Assembly (NCBI RefSeq): GCF_001636695.1
Contig: NZ_LGEL01000009.1
Span: forward strand, 95,560-159,559
Length of the DNA stretch: 64,000 nucleotides
Direction of reading: 5' to 3'
Source of the DNA: Pedobacter panaciterrae
GTDB lineage: Bacteria; Bacteroidota; Bacteroidia; Sphingobacteriales; Sphingobacteriaceae
The notes below the pieces were generated by a model, which was not told where the DNA came from, ran no database searches, and was given only the letters and a program-made list of their open reading frames with translations. A program made the translations under genes and the position numbers. This document shows positions 9,582-17,160 of this stretch, one piece after another. Positions within the stretch are counted from its first letter, which is position 1, and every line of letters begins with the position of its first letter.

Positions 9582-10925
9582 CTATTTTGCTAGCGATTTA
9601 ATATTTCCGTTCGATTTGATTAATTGTATTTCGGCTATTTTATAATTTAATAAAGCCTGTATATAGCTGTTTTGAGCCTCAGTAAGTGAATTCTCTGTGT
9701 CTAAAAGATCAGTTAAGTTAGCTAAACCATTATTGTAATTGTTTTGCGTACTTCTGTAAATTTCATCTGCAAGTTCTGCATTTTTCTTTTGTGCATTAAT
9801 TGTATTTAAATTATTGCGCAATTGAATTTTAGCATTTTCATAAGCTAAGTTCAATGAATTTGTTGATTCTCTTCTGTCTTCTTTTGCTTTTTTAATATCA
9901 ACATCTGCCTGACGGACTTTGGAGCGAGTTAAGAACCCATTAAAAATTGGCACTTTTAAGGTTAATCCAACAGCAGATGAACCATAACCAATAGCCGTAT
10001 TACTTGACTTTAAGAAATCGAAACCACCGTTTTGACTCGAATAAGTATAGTTCCCTGTTAAAGATAAGTTAGGGTAATATTCTGCTACATAAGCCTTGCG
10101 CTGTAGGGATAAAAGTTTATCCTGGATGTCCAAAATTTTAATTTCCGTCCTATTATCTAAAGCAATAGAATCGGCAAGTTCTGGTAATTGGGTTACTTCA
10201 GTAAGTTCCGTTTTAGGTAAGGTGATATTGGCACTTACCGGCATTCCCATCGAAAATTTTAACTGATTTTCCAATTGTGTAACGGCATTTAAAGTTTGTG
10301 AACGCTGTGTTTCCAAATTGGTAAGGTTAACTTTAATACGATCAACATCAATTTTTTTAGCCAAACCATTTTTGTACTGATTAGAAATGATGTTTTCAAT
10401 AACCTTTACGTTTTTGATGTTGGTGTCGATTACATTTAGTTGTTGTCTGTTTACCAATACCTGGTAATAATTGCCTGCAACTAATTCTATTAACTGCTCT
10501 TCTGTAAACTGGGCAGTAAGGTTGTAATATTCCTCACTGGATCTTGCAGCCTGTAAGCCTGTAAAAACCTGCTGGTTGAAGAGTTGTTGTGAAAGTTGGA
10601 CTCCGGCAGATGAGTTCCATGCCTGTCCCAATTTAAATGATTGCGTAGAACCACCTATGTTTGCTACCAATTGGCCAATAATAGGGTTGTAAGTTAAACC
10701 TGCATTTCCTGTAATTTGTGGTAACGCCTGTGCTCTGACTTCCTGAGTTTTGTATCTTCCTCCGTCAATATCAAGCTTTGCTTTCCGCACCTTCGCGCTA
10801 TTTTCGATGGCGTAGTTTAGCGCATCTTTTAAGCTTAGCGTTTGTTGTGCACTAACTGTATTTGATAATACCAAACCCAGCAATAATAGTGGGATTGTTT
10901 TTATCTGTTTAATAATAGTGTTCAT
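9582..10925 (-). CDS. TolC family outer-membrane efflux protein
   Basis: 447-residue outer-membrane channel of the tripartite pump. Signal peptide MNTIIKQIKTIPLLLLGLVL..VSAQ. The mature part begins LSLKDALNYAIENSAKVR, the usual start of TolC repeat 1, followed by long coiled-coil helices and a second repeat with SLQRKAYVAEYYPNLSLTGNY and VPIFNGF. The C-terminal helix contains the typical NGLANLTDLLDTENSLTEAQ stretch. It is the first structural gene after the TetR regulator (21 nt gap) and is followed by the adaptor and pump genes. Confidence 0.93.
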   Translation of the reverse strand: MNTIIKQIKTIPLLLLGLVLSNTVSAQQTLSLKDALNYAIENSAKVRKAKLDIDGGRYKTQEVRAQALPQITGNAGLTYNPIIGQLVANIGGSTQSFKLGQAWNSSAGVQLSQQLFNQQVFTGLQAARSSEEYYNLTAQFTEEQLIELVAGNYYQVLVNRQQLNVIDTNIKNVKVIENIISNQYKNGLAKKIDVDRIKVNLTNLETQRSQTLNAVTQLENQLKFSMGMPVSANITLPKTELTEVTQLPELADSIALDNRTEIKILDIQDKLLSLQRKAYVAEYYPNLSLTGNYTYSSQNGGFDFLKSSNTAIGYGSSAVGLTLKVPIFNGFLTRSKVRQADVDIKKAKEDRRESTNSLNLAYENAKIQLRNNLNTINAQKKNAELADEIYRSTQNNYNNGLANLTDLLDTENSLTEAQNSYIQALLNYKIAEIQLIKSNGNIKSLAK

Positions 10926-10946
10926 ATAATATAATTAGTCGTCTGT

Positions 10947-11552
10947 TTATTTTAATCCTTTAAGGAATATATTGGAGAGGTTTATTTGTTTCTCCAGCAT
11001 TGCCTTCATTTCTTTTTTACTTGGAAATAATTCCTTGTTGCCATGTAAAATACATAGTGAGGTTATTCCTGCTAAACTATCAAGATATAATTCTGCTATT
11101 TTATGCGGGTCAGCCTTAGCTAGTTCACCTTTTTCCATTGCTGCTCTGAAAATGTCTGCATGGAAATTTTCGTTTTTCAATTTCATTTTCATGAAATGGG
11201 CTCTTAACTCATCCGAATTCAGAGAAGAATCAGGACTACCCCCAGATAAATGAAGCATGTAGTATTTTTGAAAGAAACGGTGTTTAACTTCTGTGAAACC
11301 GGTTAAACGTTCTTCAATAGATATATCTGTTAATTTATCTTTTTCGATAATTTCAAAATAATCAGAGAATATTTTGTCGATAACACCAAATACCAGGCTG
11401 TTTTTGTCAGGGAAATAATAGTATAAAGAAGGTTTTGATACTGATAGGTCATCAGCGATTTCATTCATTGTAGTTTTGTTAATCCCATAATGAATAAATC
11501 GTTTAATAGCTCCCTCAATTATAGCATCCCTTTTTTTATCAATCTCTACCAT
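10947..11552 (-). CDS. TetR/AcrR family transcriptional regulator (probable efflux repressor)
   Basis: 201 residues. The N-terminal TetR helix-turn-helix spans about 8-55 (RDAIIEGAIKRF, TTMNEIADDLSVSKPSLYYYF); the rest is a helical ligand-binding domain typical of the family. It is the first gene of the unit TetR-TolC-MFP-RND on the minus strand, so it probably controls its own transcript and the pump. A 9-bp palindrome overlapping a -7 box lies 14-46 nt upstream of the start. The neighbour at 11747 is a paralog with the same architecture. Confidence 0.9.
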   Translation of the reverse strand: MVEIDKKRDAIIEGAIKRFIHYGINKTTMNEIADDLSVSKPSLYYYFPDKNSLVFGVIDKIFSDYFEIIEKDKLTDISIEERLTGFTEVKHRFFQKYYMLHLSGGSPDSSLNSDELRAHFMKMKLKNENFHADIFRAAMEKGELAKADPHKIAELYLDSLAGITSLCILHGNKELFPSKKEMKAMLEKQINLSNIFLKGLK

Positions 11553-11565
11553 TTTACTTTTTTAC

Positions 11566-11598
11566 TTTTTGACTATTTTAATTCAACAGTCAAAAATA
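11566..11598 (-). promoter_or_regulatory. candidate TetR operator overlapping the efflux operon promoter
   Basis: TTTTTGACT (11566-11574) and AGTCAAAAA (11588-11596) form a perfect 9-bp inverted repeat with a 13-nt spacer. On the minus strand TATTTTTG (11598-11591) matches the TAnnTTTG -7 box and overlaps one half-site. The position directly upstream of the TetR gene fits autorepression; binding is inferred. Confidence 0.5.
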
Positions 11599-11746
11599 CT
11601 GCCATTATTTTACTAGAAGAATTTTAGGGTTAAAAATCTTTTAAACTGACAAAATAATGACAGAAGGGCGGTGTTCTGTTAAGAAAGTTATGGTTAACAG
11701 TCTCTTACGAGTTGCCTTGTCGGTGACGAAAGGACATGCTGGCAGA

Positions 11747-12352
11747 TTATTTGGCCTTTAATCCTGCTAAGAATATCTCTGCAAGCATTTTCTCTTTTGC
11801 AAAAATTTGTTTGAATTGCTCTTTGCCAGGGAACATGATTTTGTCTCTGCTAAGGATATTAAAGTGAATGCCGGAGAGTGCATCTATGAATATGTCGGTG
11901 GCCAATTTAGGGTCTTCGATAGCCAATTCGCCACTCGCTATTCCTCTGCTAAAAAGCGAACTGATTATAATTGCTTCGAAGGTTCTTGCTCTTTGAAATT
12001 TTTCATAAAGTCCTTCTGGTAGTTCTGTGCTGATTACTTGATTTGATTCGAATAGATTATAATATTTCTGAATATAACCCTGACGTTTTTGGAGTAATTT
12101 AAGTACACCTTCAGTTGCAGTTGTAGTTTTGTCTATAGACTTAACCAGATCTCTGCTCATTATTTGCATAAGGTGTTCGATTGAACTTACATACAGACTT
12201 AATTTATCAGGAAAATAATAATAAAGAAGTGCTTTTGAAAAAGAAATGTCTTTAGCTATTTCTGTCATTGTGGTTTTTGATAATCCATAATGAGCAAACC
12301 TTTTTAATGCAGCTTCAATGATTAAAACTCTTTTCTTGTCTTGATTTTCCAT
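11747..12352 (-). CDS. TetR/AcrR family transcriptional regulator
   Basis: 201 residues, the same length and layout as the TetR gene at 10947, and clearly related in the DNA-binding domain (KKRVLIIEAALKRFAHYGLS, TTMTEIAKDISFSKALLYYYF). The ligand-binding domain has diverged. It lies 194 nt upstream of the efflux operon on the same strand, so it could be a second regulator of the pump or control other genes; the sequence does not decide. It is divergent from murB, with 184 nt between them. Confidence 0.88.
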   Translation of the reverse strand: MENQDKKRVLIIEAALKRFAHYGLSKTTMTEIAKDISFSKALLYYYFPDKLSLYVSSIEHLMQIMSRDLVKSIDKTTTATEGVLKLLQKRQGYIQKYYNLFESNQVISTELPEGLYEKFQRARTFEAIIISSLFSRGIASGELAIEDPKLATDIFIDALSGIHFNILSRDKIMFPGKEQFKQIFAKEKMLAEIFLAGLKAK

Positions 12353-12499
12353 ACAAATATTACTGTTCTCCCTTGCTGTTCTTGAAGTTACCTTAACAAC
12401 CTATAAGAGCCTTATGTTGGTGTTGGGGTAAAATTTCATGAAAAATAGTCAAATTTTTTAAATATTGATTTTAACATGTTTATTACAGGGCCGATCAAT

Positions 12500-12507
12500 T
12501 ACATTTG
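12500..12507 (+). promoter_or_regulatory. -7 promoter box of murB
   Basis: TACATTTG matches TAnnTTTG exactly and would place the transcription start about 27 nt before the murB ATG. No TTG is found at the preferred distance upstream. Confidence 0.5.
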
Positions 12508-12536
12508 TAGTGTTTACTTAATCTGTTGAAATCTCT

Positions 12537-13553
12537 ATGTTGGACGTGCAAAAGAATACATCATTAAAACCTTACAATACATTTAGTATATCTGTGGACG
12601 CAAATTATTTTGCTGAAATCCTTTCAGACCAGGATCTTATAGATGTATTAAAATCGGACCTTATTAAACAACAGAATTTATTGGTTTTAGGTGGGGGTAG
12701 TAATGTTTTGTTTACAAAAGATTTTGAGGGGTTGGTAGTGAAAATTAGTATTCCCGGTATTTCCAGTGTTGTAGAGGGTGATGAAGTTATTGTTACTGCA
12801 GGGGCTGGAGTGGTTTGGAATGATCTGGTAAAATATTGTGTTCAGAATGGTTTTGCGGGTATTGAAAACCTTAGCCTCATTCCTGGAACTGTTGGTGCAT
12901 CTCCGATACAAAACATTGGTGCATATGGTGTAGAATTGAAAGATGTTTTTAAATCTTGCGTTGCTTATGAAATAGCTACATCGGAAAAGCGGATATTCAA
13001 TTATAGTGATTGTCGTTTTGGATATAGGGATAGTGTTTTTAAAAATGAACTGAAAGGTAAATACATTATTGCATCAGTTAGTTTTGCACTAAGTAAATCT
13101 GCAAATGTTAATACACAATATGGTGCCATACAGGAAGAGCTAAACAATAAAGGTATAGCAGATCCAACAATTGCAGATATTTCTAATGTTGTTTCGGAAA
13201 TAAGGGTTGCCAAGCTACCCGATCCCTCTACGATTGGTAATGCCGGAAGCTTTTTCAAGAATCCTGTTATTGCAAAGGATAATTTTGAATTGGTAAAGGC
13301 TGCTCATCCAAATGTAGTTCATTATCCGGCTCCGGATGGTAAAATAAAGCTTGCAGCAGGTTGGTTGATAGAGCAATGTGGATTTAAAGGGATAGTTGTA
13401 GGAAGAACAGGTACCTGGAAAAATCAGGCATTGGTTTTGGTTAATCATGGCAACGCTACAGGAGAGGAAGTGTATAGTTTTTCAGAACAAATTATAAATG
13501 ATGTGAATGCCAAGTTTGGTGTTAAATTGGAAAGAGAAGTAAATATTCTGTGA
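12537..13553 (+). CDS. murB: UDP-N-acetylmuramate dehydrogenase
   Basis: FAD-dependent enzyme that reduces UDP-GlcNAc-enolpyruvate to UDP-MurNAc in cytoplasmic peptidoglycan precursor synthesis. At 338 residues it matches type I (E. coli-like) MurB. Motifs in order: LKPYNTFSI near the start, GGGSNVLF (FAD-binding), SLIPGTVGASPIQNIGAYG, FGYRDSVFK, the catalytic Ser region NAGSFFKNP, LAAGWLIEQCGFKG and the C-terminal NHGNATGEEV. The start at ATG 12537 gives the expected N-terminus. The gene is single, with a -7 box 30 nt upstream. Confidence 0.95.
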   Translation: MLDVQKNTSLKPYNTFSISVDANYFAEILSDQDLIDVLKSDLIKQQNLLVLGGGSNVLFTKDFEGLVVKISIPGISSVVEGDEVIVTAGAGVVWNDLVKYCVQNGFAGIENLSLIPGTVGASPIQNIGAYGVELKDVFKSCVAYEIATSEKRIFNYSDCRFGYRDSVFKNELKGKYIIASVSFALSKSANVNTQYGAIQEELNNKGIADPTIADISNVVSEIRVAKLPDPSTIGNAGSFFKNPVIAKDNFELVKAAHPNVVHYPAPDGKIKLAAGWLIEQCGFKGIVVGRTGTWKNQALVLVNHGNATGEEVYSFSEQIINDVNAKFGVKLEREVNIL

Positions 13554-13652
13554 CATCGTTGTATTCGATACCGTTAGCATCGAAAATTAATTTCATAACA
13601 TTAGAGCGTGTTTTTTGGTACATATGTTGTATATGTTTTGGAGTATAAGATT

Positions 13653-13700
13653 AAACAAACTGGTGAGCGCCACTCATGAAACCTTGTTTGTTTGCTTTTT
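13653..13700 (+). terminator. hairpin with U-tract between murB and the sigma factor gene
   Basis: AAACAAAC (13653-13660) pairs with GTTTGTTT (13686-13693), with an inner TGAG/CTCA stem, and the structure is followed by GCTTTTTT. It could terminate murB or act as a leader hairpin of the sigma gene starting 23 nt later. The stem is A-T rich and interrupted, so confidence is limited. Confidence 0.4.
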
Positions 13701-13722
13701 TAACCTCAAAACTTAAAACATT

Positions 13723-14253
13723 ATGACAAAAAATGAATTCAACCTCAAATTAAATGACCACTCGGTTTCTTTACAGTCATTCGCTTTAAATTTTACAAAA
13801 GACATTGAAGATGCAAACGATTTGGTGCAGGATACTATGTTGAAAGCAGTAACTTACTATAGTAAGTTTAAAGAAGGAACAAACCTTAAAGGATGGTTGT
13901 TTACTATAATGAAAAATACATTCATTAATAACTATCGCCGTTTAGTAAAAACAAATGCACTAATTACTAAATCAGATGATATTTCCTCAGCAAATCTGCA
14001 TTATAGTGCTTCGAAAAACACCAGTGACAGTAAGTTTGTTATAGGTGATATTAATAAAGCTCTCGCCACTTTACAACCAGAGTATCACATTCCGTTCGTT
14101 AAATATTTTGAAGGTTATAAGTATCATGAAATTGCTGAGATGCTGAACATTCCAATTGGTACAGTGAAAACAAGAATACACGTTGCCCGTCAGATTTTAA
14201 AGAAATATCTAAAAACATATTCTAAGGATGTCCTTGGAGCAGAAATTGTTTAA
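13723..14253 (+). CDS. RNA polymerase sigma factor, ECF subfamily
   Basis: 176 residues. Sigma region 2 covers about 10-80 (DIEDANDLVQDTMLKAV, LKGWLFTIMKNTFINNYRR) and region 4 about 112-165 (ALATLQPEYHIPFVKYFEGYKYHEIAEML, then IPIGTVKTRIHVARQIL, the helix-turn-helix). No FecR-type anti-sigma gene follows; the next gene is convergent, so this is a stand-alone ECF factor. The 170-nt leader holds a hairpin. Its regulon cannot be inferred here. Confidence 0.92.
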   Translation: MTKNEFNLKLNDHSVSLQSFALNFTKDIEDANDLVQDTMLKAVTYYSKFKEGTNLKGWLFTIMKNTFINNYRRLVKTNALITKSDDISSANLHYSASKNTSDSKFVIGDINKALATLQPEYHIPFVKYFEGYKYHEIAEMLNIPIGTVKTRIHVARQILKKYLKTYSKDVLGAEIV

Positions 14254-14262
14254 AAGTGTTAA

Positions 14263-14299
14263 ACATAAAAAAGGACGCATTTTGCGTCCTTTTTTATGT
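14263..14299 (+). terminator. bidirectional intrinsic terminator
   Basis: A perfect 17-bp stem (core AAAAAAGGACGCA / TGCGTCCTTTTTT) with a 3-nt loop sits between the convergent sigma factor and SRPBCC genes. It has a T-run on both strands, so it can end both transcripts. Confidence 0.9.
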
Positions 14300-14307
14300 T
14301 GTATAAT

Positions 14308-14838
14308 TTACTTTTCTACAAATGCCTTTAAATTGGCTAATCCCTTTTCATAATCCTTTCCGATCATTGAATCGTATGCCAACGACATCCATTTAGAGAA
14401 AGTGGATGTGTTTTTGCCTCTAAAGTCCCATGTTACTTTTGTACCGCCACTAGCTGTGGGCTCAAAATAGAATGAGGTAATTGCTGTACTTTCGAAAGGT
14501 TTAATGAATTCCAATTTCTCGTCGATCTGTTTGTTTGGATTAAGCTTTTCAATTGTGATACTTCCTGTTCCAACTTCTTTTCCTTCCCAATTAAACTTTG
14601 AGCCAACAGAAGCACCATCGCCTGTTACGGTATGTTTGGCTGCCGGATCCATTTGCATCCACGGATTCCATAAGCCAAAATCATTAAAATTTAGTGTTTT
14701 CTGATAGGCTATACTGTCAGGTTTGTTAATTTCAATTGATCTGCTTACGCTGTAAGTTTTAGGGAGGAAGAAACCAATGATAAAGAAGAGCGCAATAACG
14801 ATTACAATGATGCTTGCTAATGCTTTAATTACTTTCAT
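14308..14838 (-). CDS. SRPBCC family (polyketide cyclase/START-like) protein
   Basis: 176 residues. An N-terminal transmembrane helix (about 5-26) is followed by a Bet v1/START-like ligand-binding fold: SRSIEINKPDSIAYQKTLNF, WNPWMQMDP, GVGSKFNWEG-like turn, and the C-terminal strand TKVTWDFRGKNT with a final amphipathic helix. Membrane-anchored single-domain SRPBCC proteins of this type are common in Bacteroidota, but their ligand is unknown. It stands alone between a shared terminator and the divergent carotenoid-type gene. Confidence 0.8.
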   Translation of the reverse strand: MKVIKALASIIVIVIALFFIIGFFLPKTYSVSRSIEINKPDSIAYQKTLNFNDFGLWNPWMQMDPAAKHTVTGDGASVGSKFNWEGKEVGTGSITIEKLNPNKQIDEKLEFIKPFESTAITSFYFEPTASGGTKVTWDFRGKNTSTFSKWMSLAYDSMIGKDYEKGLANLKAFVEK

Positions 14839-14926
14839 TTTTATTTGTTTTGGTTACTTAAAATTAACTTAAAAAGTTTTATTGGACAAACAATTAATTC
14901 GTAAAGCATATAGATTGGGAAGAAGG

Positions 14927-14956
14927 TTGTTTAACTGAGTCAAAATCATATTTTTG
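14927..14956 (+). promoter_or_regulatory. Bacteroidota-type promoter of the lycopene-cyclase-domain gene
   Basis: TTG (14927-14929), 19 nt, then TATTTTTG (14949-14956) is an ideal -33/-7 pair. An in-frame TTG at 14954 lies within the -7 box, so translation must begin downstream at the ATG at 14978. Confidence 0.7.
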
Positions 14957-14977
14957 AGGCTGAATTTATACTCATAC

Positions 14978-15655
14978 ATGAATTACTTTTATTTATTGAT
15001 CAATCTGGCGCTGCTTCTTTTATCTTTTATGCTGGCGCTGGATAAAAAAGCTAGTCCATTAAGGAGTTGGAAGTTAATGGTGCCGGCCGTGATAATTTCA
15101 GGTGTCTTTTTTACAGTTTCGGCACTTATTCTTAGTCTGTTTGGGGTGTCTGTGTTTAATTCTGATTATGTGGCTGGGGTTCGTATTCTTGACTTACCAA
15201 TCGAAGAAATTTTGTTTCACTTTATATTGGCTTTTACAGGGTTAAATATTTATGTGGTTTTGAACGCGCATTTTCCTAAAAATAATCTGGAGAAATTCAG
15301 CCTGTCTGTCAGTAATCTGTTATTAGGAATCCTGATTGCGATGATCTTTTTTACACATGCTAAATTATATAGTGTAATCACCTTTTCTGTATTGTTTTTG
15401 TCGCTTTTTTATGTAGAGTATGTGAGTAAAATTAGATTTATGTATAAGTTTTACAGAGCCTATGCAGTGATGCTTGTTCCTTTTTGTTTGTTATATATGC
15501 TGATTGGAAGTTTACCAATTATTACTTATAGAGTGGGGGAGACGATCAATTTAAAGTTGGGAGCAATCCCGTTTGAAGGTTTCTTTTATCTCATGAATAT
15601 TCTTCTTGTAAGTGTCTACTTATTTGAAGTAGTTAAACATAAAAGCAAAGCATAA
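14978..15655 (+). CDS. lycopene cyclase domain-containing membrane protein (CarR/CrtYcd-like)
   Basis: 225 residues with six to seven hydrophobic helices, matching the heterodimeric/fused lycopene beta-cyclase family of actinobacteria, fungi and Bacteroidota. The first half has the family motif LPIEEILFH (about residues 78-86). The second half has the corresponding GAIPFEGFFYLMN, where the usual PxE-[DE] is PFEG, so one acidic residue is missing. It would cyclise the ends of linear carotenoids in the inner membrane. The start at ATG 14978 is set by the promoter overlap with the longer frame. It is translationally coupled (TAATG) to a cytochrome-b5-like gene; no other carotenoid genes are nearby, so its exact role is uncertain. 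Confidence 0.75.
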   Translation: MNYFYLLINLALLLLSFMLALDKKASPLRSWKLMVPAVIISGVFFTVSALILSLFGVSVFNSDYVAGVRILDLPIEEILFHFILAFTGLNIYVVLNAHFPKNNLEKFSLSVSNLLLGILIAMIFFTHAKLYSVITFSVLFLSLFYVEYVSKIRFMYKFYRAYAVMLVPFCLLYMLIGSLPIITYRVGETINLKLGAIPFEGFFYLMNILLVSVYLFEVVKHKSKA

Positions 15656-15891
15656 TGGAACTGCCGGTTTATACAAAGCAACAGCTTGCATTACGAAATG
15701 GGCAGGATAAACCACAGATATGGGTTGCCTATAGGGGAATTATTTATGATGTAACCGATAGCCGGTTGTGGAGAAATGGCAAGCATTATGAGCATTGGGC
15801 CGGTCAGGATCTGACAGATGAATTGCCCGATGCACCTCATACAGAAACTGTGTTTGAGAAGTTTACACCGATAGGGAAATTAAGTACATAA
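15655..15891 (+). CDS. cytochrome b5-like heme/steroid-binding domain protein
   Basis: A 78-residue single-domain protein. It shows YTKQQLALRNGQDKPQIWVAYRG, then IIYDVTDSRLWRNGKHYEHWAGQDLT, the small b5-like fold with the YDV[TS]xSxxWxxGxH signature (strings here are quoted in part). Proteins of this group bind heme or a steroid-like ligand. The ATG overlaps the stop of the lycopene-cyclase-domain gene by one base, so it is the second gene of a tight two-gene unit. An electron-transfer or ligand-handling role for a membrane lipid enzyme is inferred from this arrangement. Confidence 0.82.
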   Translation: MELPVYTKQQLALRNGQDKPQIWVAYRGIIYDVTDSRLWRNGKHYEHWAGQDLTDELPDAPHTETVFEKFTPIGKLST

Positions 15892-15926
15892 AGGAGCTTT
15901 AATTTTAGGCGCTTCTTTATGTACTT
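15882..15926 (+). terminator. hairpin after the cytochrome-b5-like gene
   Basis: AAGTACATAAAGGAGC pairs with GCTTCTTTATGTACTT (16 bp, one G-T pair) and overlaps the stop codon. It separates two convergent genes, but neither strand has a strong T-run after the stem. Confidence 0.45.
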
Positions 15927-15937
15927 AAGATCAAGTT

Positions 15938-16858
15938 TTATGATTCGATTGTGAATGAACTTAAAGTCACGAACTCCTGAACACGTGCTGCAACTTCTTC
16001 AGGCGTTAGGTTAATGATTTTTTCTGTTCCAAATTTCTCTACACAGAAAGAAGCGAGGGCAGAACCAAAGATTATAGCATTTTTCATGTTATTGAAATTT
16101 ACTGTTCCTACTTTAGCCATGTAGCCAATAAAGCCACCTGCAAATGTATCTCCTGCGCCTGTTGGATCAAACACTTCTGCTAATGGCAATGCCGGAGCGG
16201 AGAAGATTTTATCCTCATGAAATAATAGGGCACCATGCTCACCTTTTTTAATGATCAGGTATTTAGGCCCCATTGTTAAAATTTTCTTAGCAGCTTTAAC
16301 TAATGAATATTCTCCTGAAAGTTGGCGTGCTTCTTCATCATTGATAGTAAGGACATCGATCATCTTAAGTGTTTCTAAAAGATCCGGCATCATAATGTCC
16401 ATCCAAAAGTTCATTGTGTCTAAAACAATTAGCTTAGGTCGGTTTTTAAGGCGTTTGATGACAGTTTGCTGAACGATTGGGGTAAGATTGCCTAACATTA
16501 AGTATTCGCAGTCCTGGTAGCTCTCAGGGATGATAGGGTCGAAATTCTCCAGTACATTAAGTTCAGTAACTAAAGTGTCACGACTATTCATGTCGTTATG
16601 ATATTTTCCAGACCAAAAGAAAGATTTTTCTCCCTCTTTTATTTGTAGTCCTTCTGTATCAATGCCATGTTCGGTAAATGTATTGATGTCCTCTTTATGG
16701 AAGTCGTCACCTACAACAGCAACAATTTTTACTTTATTATAGAAGTAAGAAGCAGCTAAACTTGCATAAGTTGCGGCACCACCTACTATTTTATCTGTCT
16801 TTCCGAAGGGAGTTTCGATCGCGTCAAAAGCTACAGTACCTATGATTATCAGGCTCAT
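15938..16858 (-). CDS. PfkB family sugar/nucleoside kinase
   Basis: 306 residues from the ATG at 16858. The frame extends 16 codons upstream, but that extension (QRKKLKKNQLF) is not family-like, while MSLIIIGTVAFDAIETPFG is. PfkB marks: GGAATYASLAAS near 26-37, and DPTGAGDTFAGG at 231-242 with D237 the catalytic base and the anion hole around GAGD. The family phosphorylates sugars or nucleosides with ATP; the LDTMNFW and LTINDEEA stretches resemble the adenosine/ribokinase branch common in Bacteroidota, but the substrate is not resolved. It is a single gene, with tRNA-Asn upstream in the opposite direction. Confidence 0.85.
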   Translation of the reverse strand: MSLIIIGTVAFDAIETPFGKTDKIVGGAATYASLAASYFYNKVKIVAVVGDDFHKEDINTFTEHGIDTEGLQIKEGEKSFFWSGKYHNDMNSRDTLVTELNVLENFDPIIPESYQDCEYLMLGNLTPIVQQTVIKRLKNRPKLIVLDTMNFWMDIMMPDLLETLKMIDVLTINDEEARQLSGEYSLVKAAKKILTMGPKYLIIKKGEHGALLFHEDKIFSAPALPLAEVFDPTGAGDTFAGGFIGYMAKVGTVNFNNMKNAIIFGSALASFCVEKFGTEKIINLTPEEVAARVQEFVTLSSFTIES

Positions 16859-16900
16859 ATGAAATAATTGATTTTTTTTTAATTTTTTTCTCTGCAAATA

Positions 16901-16931
16901 TTGCATAAATAAATTAAAACCCCTAATATTG
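16901..16931 (+). promoter_or_regulatory. promoter of the first tRNA-Asn gene
   Basis: TTG (16901-16903), 20 nt, then TAATATTG (16924-16931), one mismatch from TAnnTTTG. The same pair with the same spacing precedes the second tRNA-Asn copy, which supports it. The tRNA begins 68 nt after the -7 box, so a 5' leader would be removed. Confidence 0.55.
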
Positions 16932-17074
16932 CATTCCCAAAACGAACAAGATATTATGTTCTCAGGAACACATCAGAAGCGTTTTTTGGAAGACCAGACT
17001 CCTTCTTAGCTCAGCTGGTTAGAGCATCTGACTGTTAATCAGAGGGTCGCTGGTTCGAGCCCAGCAGAGGGAGC
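16912..17074 (+). repeat. direct repeat copy 1 (promoter, leader and tRNA-Asn)
   Basis: About 160 bp similar to 18818-18979. The stretch around CCTAATATTGCATTCCCAA is identical in both, the leader diverges in the middle, and identity resumes from GAAGCGTTTT through the whole tRNA and the GCA after it. The two copies flank the LamG-endonuclease gene. Confidence 0.85.
17000..17073 (+). tRNA. tRNA-Asn (GTT)
   Basis: 74 nt that fold into a full cloverleaf: acceptor TCCTTCT/AGAGGGA (one T-G pair), D stem GCTC/GAGC, anticodon stem TCTGA/TCAGA with loop CTGTTAA (anticodon GTT), T arm GCTGG-TTCGAGC-CCAGC, discriminator G. The 3' CCA is not encoded. Identical to the copy at 18905. Confidence 0.97.
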
Positions 17075-17113
17075 AAAAAAGGCAAGCACGTTTTACGGTC
17101 GCTTGCCTTTTTT
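17075..17113 (+). terminator. bidirectional terminator after tRNA-Asn copy 1
   Basis: AAAAAAGGCAAGC pairs with GCTTGCCTTTTTT around a 13-nt loop directly after the tRNA. The A-run and T-run make it functional on both strands; the minus-strand endonuclease gene also ends near it. Confidence 0.88.
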
Positions 17114-17160
17114 CGTTTCAGACCAAATCACTCATATTTGCAAATGTTATTAAAACACAT

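Noticed and set aside
16859-16906. Longer PfkB kinase start with 16 extra residues
   Set aside because: The extension is Lys-rich and unlike the family, whose first strand begins at MSLIIIG.
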